A stretch of 64,000 bases of DNA, taken from positions 434,001 to 498,000 of the forward strand of contig NZ_CP033006.1 of NCBI RefSeq assembly GCF_005237295.1, given 5' to 3'. The position numbers and the translations under genes are program-made. The notes beneath the pieces are model-generated. The model searched no databases. It saw only the letters and a program-made list of their open reading frames with translations, and was not told where the DNA came from. Of the stretch, positions 60,012-64,000 are shown one piece after another. Position 1 is the stretch's first letter. Each line of letters begins with the position of its first letter. Source of the DNA: Buchnera aphidicola (Macrosiphum euphorbiae) (GTDB lineage: Bacteria > Pseudomonadota > Gammaproteobacteria > Enterobacterales > Enterobacteriaceae).

Positions 60012-61184
60012 ATGACTATAAAAAAAATGACTGAAATAAATATAACTGGAAAAAGAGTTTTAATAAGAAGTGATTTAAATGTTCCTATAGAAAATGGGAT
60101 CATTCAATCTGATGCCAGAATACTAGCTGCTTTACCAACTATTAAATTAGCTATTAAAAACAATGCAAAAGTAATTGTTATGTCTCATTTAGGAAGACCA
60201 AAAGAAGGATGTTATACAAAAAAATATTCTTTATTACCAATATTTCAATATTTTAAAAAAATATTTAAGAATACTAAAATACATTTTTCTGATAATTTTT
60301 TAGATGGCATTCAACTTAATTCAGGAGAAATTGCAATTTTAGAAAATACTCGTTTCAATGAAGGAGAATTACAAAATAGTGACACATTATCTAAAAAATA
60401 TTCTAATCTTTGCGATATATTTGTAATGGATGCATTTGGAAGTTCACATAGAATAGAATCTTCTACTTATGGGATTGGAAAATTTGTTAAAATAGCATGT
60501 GCTGGACTTCTTTTGATAAATGAAATACATGCTTTAAAAAAAGCATTAAAAAAACCAAAACGTCCAATGGTAGCTATAATTGGAGGTGCTAAGGTATCAA
60601 CTAAATTTAATATATTACATAAATTGGGTAAAATTGCAGATACGATAATAGTTGGTGGAGGTATAGCAAATACTTTTTTAGCTATTGATTATAAAATAGG
60701 AAAATCATTACATGAACCAGATTTTATATTTGAAGCTAAAAAATTACGTGAAAAATACAATATTATTGTACCGATTGATTCTCGTATTGGAAAAAAATTC
60801 TGTAAAAATGAAAAATCTATAATTAAATTACCGAATGATATAAAAGAAGATGAAGAAATTATGGATTTTGGTGATGAAAGTATAAAAAAAATTATCGATA
60901 TTCTCAGAAAATCTCAAACAATTATTTGGAATGGACCAGTTGGAGTATTTGAATTTCCAAACTTTAGAAAAGGAACTGAAATAATCGCAAAAACAATTGC
61001 ACACAGTAATGCATTTTCTATAGCAGGAGGAGGTGATACATTATCCGTCATTGATATGTTTAATATAAAAAATAATATCTCTTACATCTCAACTGGAGGA
61101 GGGGCTTTTTTAGAGTTTATGGAAGGGAAAAAACTACCTGCAATACATATGTTAGAAGAAAATTTTAAAAAACAAATCACATAA
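60012..61184 (+). CDS. pgk: phosphoglycerate kinase
   Basis: It makes ATP from 1,3-bisphosphoglycerate. The 390 residues (E. coli 387) show RVLIRSDLNVPIENG, SHLGRPKEG, ILENTRFNEGE, AIIGGAKVSTK and the nucleotide-binding GGGDTLSVIDMF. It begins the pgk-fbaA-mscS operon; in E. coli epd precedes it and is missing here. Confidence 0.98.
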   Translation: MTIKKMTEINITGKRVLIRSDLNVPIENGIIQSDARILAALPTIKLAIKNNAKVIVMSHLGRPKEGCYTKKYSLLPIFQYFKKIFKNTKIHFSDNFLDGIQLNSGEIAILENTRFNEGELQNSDTLSKKYSNLCDIFVMDAFGSSHRIESSTYGIGKFVKIACAGLLLINEIHALKKALKKPKRPMVAIIGGAKVSTKFNILHKLGKIADTIIVGGGIANTFLAIDYKIGKSLHEPDFIFEAKKLREKYNIIVPIDSRIGKKFCKNEKSIIKLPNDIKEDEEIMDFGDESIKKIIDILRKSQTIIWNGPVGVFEFPNFRKGTEIIAKTIAHSNAFSIAGGGDTLSVIDMFNIKNNISYISTGGGAFLEFMEGKKLPAIHMLEENFKKQIT

Positions 61185-61199
61185 TTAATAGGAAAAAAA

Positions 61200-62279
61200 T
61201 TGAATATTTTAAATATTATTAAACCTGGTGTTATGAATGGTGATGAAGCTCGAATAGTATTCGAATTAGCGAAAAAAAAACAATTTGCAATACCAGCCGT
61301 GAATTGTATAGGGACTGATTCTATTAATACTGTTTTAGAAACTGCTGCTAGAGTAAAATCTCCAGTTATTATACAATTTTCTCATGGAGGAGCTTCTTTC
61401 ATTGCTGGTTATAAAAAACATTTTTCACTAAATCAAGAAGAACAAGCGATACAAGGAGCTATATCTGGTGCTCAACATGTACATTTAATGGCAAAATATT
61501 ACAAAATTCCAGTAATACTTCACACTGATCACTGTCCTAAAGAAATGTTGTCATGGATTAATGGACTACTAGAAGTAGGTACAAAATATTACCTTGATAA
61601 CAAGAGACCTCTTTTTACTTCTCATATGCTTGATTTATCAAAAGAAAGTTTACAAGAAAATATTTCCATTTGTAAAAAATATTTACAAAAAATGAAAAAT
61701 ATTAATATGATGTTAGAAATAGAATTAGGTTGTACCGGAGGAGAAGAAGATGGTATTGATAATACTAAAATAGATAAAAAATTACTTTATACGCAACCTC
61801 AAGATGTAAATTATGCTTATGAAGAGTTAAACAAAATCAGTAAAAATTTTAGTATTGCGGCGTCATTTGGCAATATACACGGTGTTTATCAACCTGGAAA
61901 TATTGATCTCAGACCTATTATTTTAAAACATTCACAAGAATTTGTAAGTACTAAACATAATTTAGAAAAAAACCCATTAAATTTAGTGTTTCATGGAGGT
62001 TCAGGTTCACATGTAAAAGAAATTAATGAATCAATTAAATATGGTGTTGTTAAAATGAATATTGATACTGATATACAATGGGCTGCATGGAAAGGCGTAT
62101 TAAATTTTTATAAAAAAAATAAAGAGTTTTTACAAAATCAATTAGGAAATACAAAAGATAAAAATCAACCTAATAAAAAATACTATGATCCAAGATCATG
62201 GATAAGAAAATCACAAAAATCAATGTCTATTAGATTAGAAAAATCGTTTAAAGATTTAAATGCTTTCAATATTTTATAA
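61200..62279 (+). CDS. fbaA: class II fructose-bisphosphate aldolase
   Basis: It cleaves fructose 1,6-bisphosphate using zinc. The 359 residues equal E. coli FbaA. The zinc ligands are visible in ILHTDHC, GNIHGVY and FHGGSGS, and ELGCTGGEEDGID is a class II signature. The start is TTG at 61200, with AGG about 8 bases upstream; it gives the exact family N-terminus and no in-frame ATG precedes the conserved KPGVMNGDEA. It lies 15 bases after pgk. Confidence 0.97.
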   Translation: MNILNIIKPGVMNGDEARIVFELAKKKQFAIPAVNCIGTDSINTVLETAARVKSPVIIQFSHGGASFIAGYKKHFSLNQEEQAIQGAISGAQHVHLMAKYYKIPVILHTDHCPKEMLSWINGLLEVGTKYYLDNKRPLFTSHMLDLSKESLQENISICKKYLQKMKNINMMLEIELGCTGGEEDGIDNTKIDKKLLYTQPQDVNYAYEELNKISKNFSIAASFGNIHGVYQPGNIDLRPIILKHSQEFVSTKHNLEKNPLNLVFHGGSGSHVKEINESIKYGVVKMNIDTDIQWAAWKGVLNFYKKNKEFLQNQLGNTKDKNQPNKKYYDPRSWIRKSQKSMSIRLEKSFKDLNAFNIL

Positions 62280-62280
62280 C

Positions 62281-62303
62281 AATTCTTATAAAGAATTTTA
62301 ATT
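62281..62303 (+). terminator. hairpin with T-run after fbaA
   Basis: AATTCTT (62281-62287) pairs with AAGAATT (62291-62297) around ATA and is followed by TTAATTTG. A second stem, GGGGAATA (62311-62318) with TATTCTCC (62327-62334), lies just behind. Together they could attenuate transcription into mscS. Confidence 0.5.
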
Positions 62304-62422
62304 TGATTCCGGGGAATAAATAAAAATATTCTCCGAAAAATCACTGTATTAAAAAATATACTGTTTATTAAAATAAATTATTATAATTTTTTTAATTGCT
62401 AAAAAAACATACAGAGAACATG

Positions 62423-63268
62423 ATGGATGAATTAAATGTAGTAAATGATATCAATCATGCAGGAAATTGGTTGATACGTAATCAAGAGTTATTGCTTGGA
62501 TATATAGTAAATCTAACATCTGCTATTATTATTTTAGTTGCCGGAATGTTTATATCTAAAATTATATCAAATGGAGTCAACCAAGTATTAATTACTCGTA
62601 ATATTGATGCTACTATTGCTGGTTTTCTTTCTGCATTAATGCGATATATTATTATCACTTTTACACTCATTGCTGCATTAGGTCGAATTGGAGTACAAAC
62701 AACATCAGTAATTGCTATATTAGGAGCAGCTGGTATGGCAATAGGTTTAGCTTTACAAGGATCTTTATCAAATTTTGCAGCCGGTGTATTATTAGTCACA
62801 CTTAGACCGCTAAAAACTGGAGAATATGTTAATTTAGGAAGTGTTTCAGGAACCGTATTAAATATTCATATTTTTTATACGACACTTCGTACTTTAGACG
62901 GAAAAATTGTAGTAGTTCCTAATAATAAAATCATCTCTGGTAATATTATTAATTATTCAAGAGAACCTGCTCGTCGTAATGAATTTATTATAAGTGTATC
63001 TTACAACAGTGACATTGATTTAGTGATAAAAATATTACGCAAAGTAATAGAAAAAGAAGATCGAGTGATTAAAGATAGAGATATTATTGTTGGTCTCAGT
63101 GAATTAGCTCCATCTTCTTTGAATTTTATAGTACGCTGTTGGAGTAAAAATAATGATTTAAATTCAGTATATTGGGATTTAATGGCTAATTTTAAAAAAG
63201 AATTAGATAAAAATAATATTAATATTCCTTATCCTCAATTAGATGTACATTTATATAAAAAAAAATAA
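62423..63268 (+). CDS. mscS: small-conductance mechanosensitive channel MscS
   Basis: MscS opens under membrane tension to release solutes. I start at ATG 62423 ([17 protein letters not shown]), matching E. coli MEDLNVV; ATG 62420 and TTG 62396 are also in frame. The 281 residues (E. coli 286) hold three membrane segments, with the pore helix [20 protein letters not shown], then the beta domain with [10 protein letters not shown]. In E. coli it (yggB) also follows pgk-fbaA. Confidence 0.96.
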   Translation: MDELNVVNDINHAGNWLIRNQELLLGYIVNLTSAIIILVAGMFISKIISNGVNQVLITRNIDATIAGFLSALMRYIIITFTLIAALGRIGVQTTSVIAILGAAGMAIGLALQGSLSNFAAGVLLVTLRPLKTGEYVNLGSVSGTVLNIHIFYTTLRTLDGKIVVVPNNKIISGNIINYSREPARRNEFIISVSYNSDIDLVIKILRKVIEKEDRVIKDRDIIVGLSELAPSSLNFIVRCWSKNNDLNSVYWDLMANFKKELDKNNINIPYPQLDVHLYKKK

Positions 63269-63328
63269 AGACAATATAAACATTAAAAAAATATACAAAA
63301 TTTTAATTTATTTTAGAAAAAGGTTTTT

Positions 63329-64000
63329 ATGTTTAAAGTTTATAAATCAAACTCACTAAATATACTCTTATTAAAAGCACATGATATTATTCAAAAACAA
63401 CCTCTTTCTAATATTTTTGAAAAAGAGATTTTTATTTATGATAATAAAGTATTATTTCAATATTTAAATATATTTCTTGCTGAAAAAGTAGGGATTTCCG
63501 CAAATTTTAAATTGTATCATCCTAAAGATTTTATATGGAAATTGTTTCAAATCATATTATCTAAAAAAGAGTTAAAAAATACGTTTACTCATTCTATAAT
63601 GATTTGGAAAATCATGAATATTCTAGATAAAGGAAAATTTTTTGAAAATTACAACAAAAAAAAAGATAAAATTCAAAATTTTAAATTTTCATTTTTAATG
63701 GCGAATATATTTGAAAAATATATCTTTTATCGTCCTAATTGGATTAATGATTGGGAAAAAAAAAATCAGTCAACAATTAATCCGAGTGAACAATGGCAAA
63801 TAAAATTATGGATGGAAATAATAGATAATACAAAAAAACTGAATCAGTGCACTCATCATTTTTCAAATTTATTTTATGATCTTCAAAAATTAATTAAAGA
63901 AAAAAAAATAAAAAAAACACACTTACCTAATCGGTGTTTTATTATTTCTTCTTTTTCATTAAATCCTTCTTATATAAAAATTTTTAAAAAAATAAGTATA
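63329..64000 (+). CDS. recC: exodeoxyribonuclease V gamma chain (RecC), 5' part
   Basis: The first 224 codons of RecC, open to the window edge. MFKVYKSNSLNILL at the start aligns with E. coli MLRVYHSNRLDVL; FIWKLFQIIL, SIMIWKIM, YIFYRPNWINDWE, EQWQIKLWMEII and LPNRCFIISSFSLNPSYIK are collinear with the E. coli N-terminal domain. RecC scans for Chi within RecBCD. AGG lies 5 bases upstream of the ATG. It may be cotranscribed with mscS. Confidence 0.93.
   Translation, partial: MFKVYKSNSLNILLLKAHDIIQKQPLSNIFEKEIFIYDNKVLFQYLNIFLAEKVGISANFKLYHPKDFIWKLFQIILSKKELKNTFTHSIMIWKIMNILDKGKFFENYNKKKDKIQNFKFSFLMANIFEKYIFYRPNWINDWEKKNQSTINPSEQWQIKLWMEIIDNTKKLNQCTHHFSNLFYDLQKLIKEKKIKKTHLPNRCFIISSFSLNPSYIKIFKKISI

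Noticed and set aside
62396-62422. TTG start for mscS at 62396
   Set aside because: Known MscS begins at the MDELNVV-type sequence, which has its own ATG pair.
62482-62799. 105-codon open frame opposite mscS
   Set aside because: Mirror of a conserved membrane-protein coding sequence; no independent support.

Overview
The window is a stretch of the chromosome of Buchnera aphidicola, the obligate aphid endosymbiont, most likely from an aphid of the Aphidinae because sulfate assimilation is complete. The evidence is the extreme A+T bias (intergenic DNA is almost only A and T), proteins that are Lys/Asn/Ile-rich but align end to end with Escherichia coli proteins, E. coli-like local gene order with many genes missing, and no transposons, prophages, CRISPR arrays or recent foreign genes. 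The host and species assignments are inferences; no database was searched.

Layout. 1-4.2 kb: 3' end of pheA, ffh, then the rpsP-rimM-trmD-rplS operon. 4.2-8.8 kb: tldD, aroQ, fis, rluD, bamD. 8.9-14 kb: alaS, csrA, tRNA-Ser(GCU), tRNA-Arg(ACG), gshA. 14-18 kb: metK, a frameshifted endA, rsmE, rpiA. 18.2-23.5 kb: a minus-strand tRNA cluster (Met, Leu, Gln), then glnS, pyrG, eno. 23.9-38.2 kb: a long minus-strand block nlpD-ispF-ispD-ftsB-cysC-cysN-cysD-cysG / cysH-cysI-cysJ / mutS (listed left to right; transcription runs right to left). 38.3-44.4 kb: dsbA, the polA exonuclease stub, engB, typA, gmk, ygfZ. 44.6-57.8 kb: a plus-strand run prfB-lysS-lysA-lgt-thyA-miaB-ybeY-corC-leuS-holA-nadD-tusA. 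57.9-64 kb: asd (minus), yhgN, pgk-fbaA-mscS and the 5' part of recC.

How the genes work together. Nutritional supply to the host is prominent: pheA (Phe), aroQ (chorismate), asd and lysA (Asp family, Lys), and the whole cysDNC-cysHIJ-cysG set that takes sulfate to sulfide, with CysG making the siroheme for CysI. Glycolysis (eno, pgk, fbaA), nucleotides (pyrG, thyA, gmk, rpiA), NAD (nadD) and isoprenoids (ispD, ispF) are kept. Translation dominates the rest (Ffh, S16, L19, RimM, TrmD, five aminoacyl-tRNA synthetases counting LeuS, RF2, TypA, EngB, MiaB, TusA, RsmE, RluD, YgfZ, five tRNAs). Regulation is reduced to Fis and CsrA.

What stands out. Three otherwise well conserved genes (trmD, endA, ybeY) are broken by a single register change exactly at a homopolymer (A12, T10 or a nearby A8, A10), the pattern expected where slippage can partly rescue expression. 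RF2 keeps its programmed +1 frameshift. rimM has no AUG, GUG or UUG available and must start at AUU or AUA. The LeuRS editing pocket has lost its threonines, PheA has lost its Phe-binding motifs, BamD has lost its lipobox cysteine and EngB has a changed G4 motif. The nlpD-cysJ block is inverted in place relative to E. coli. I found no new multi-gene system.
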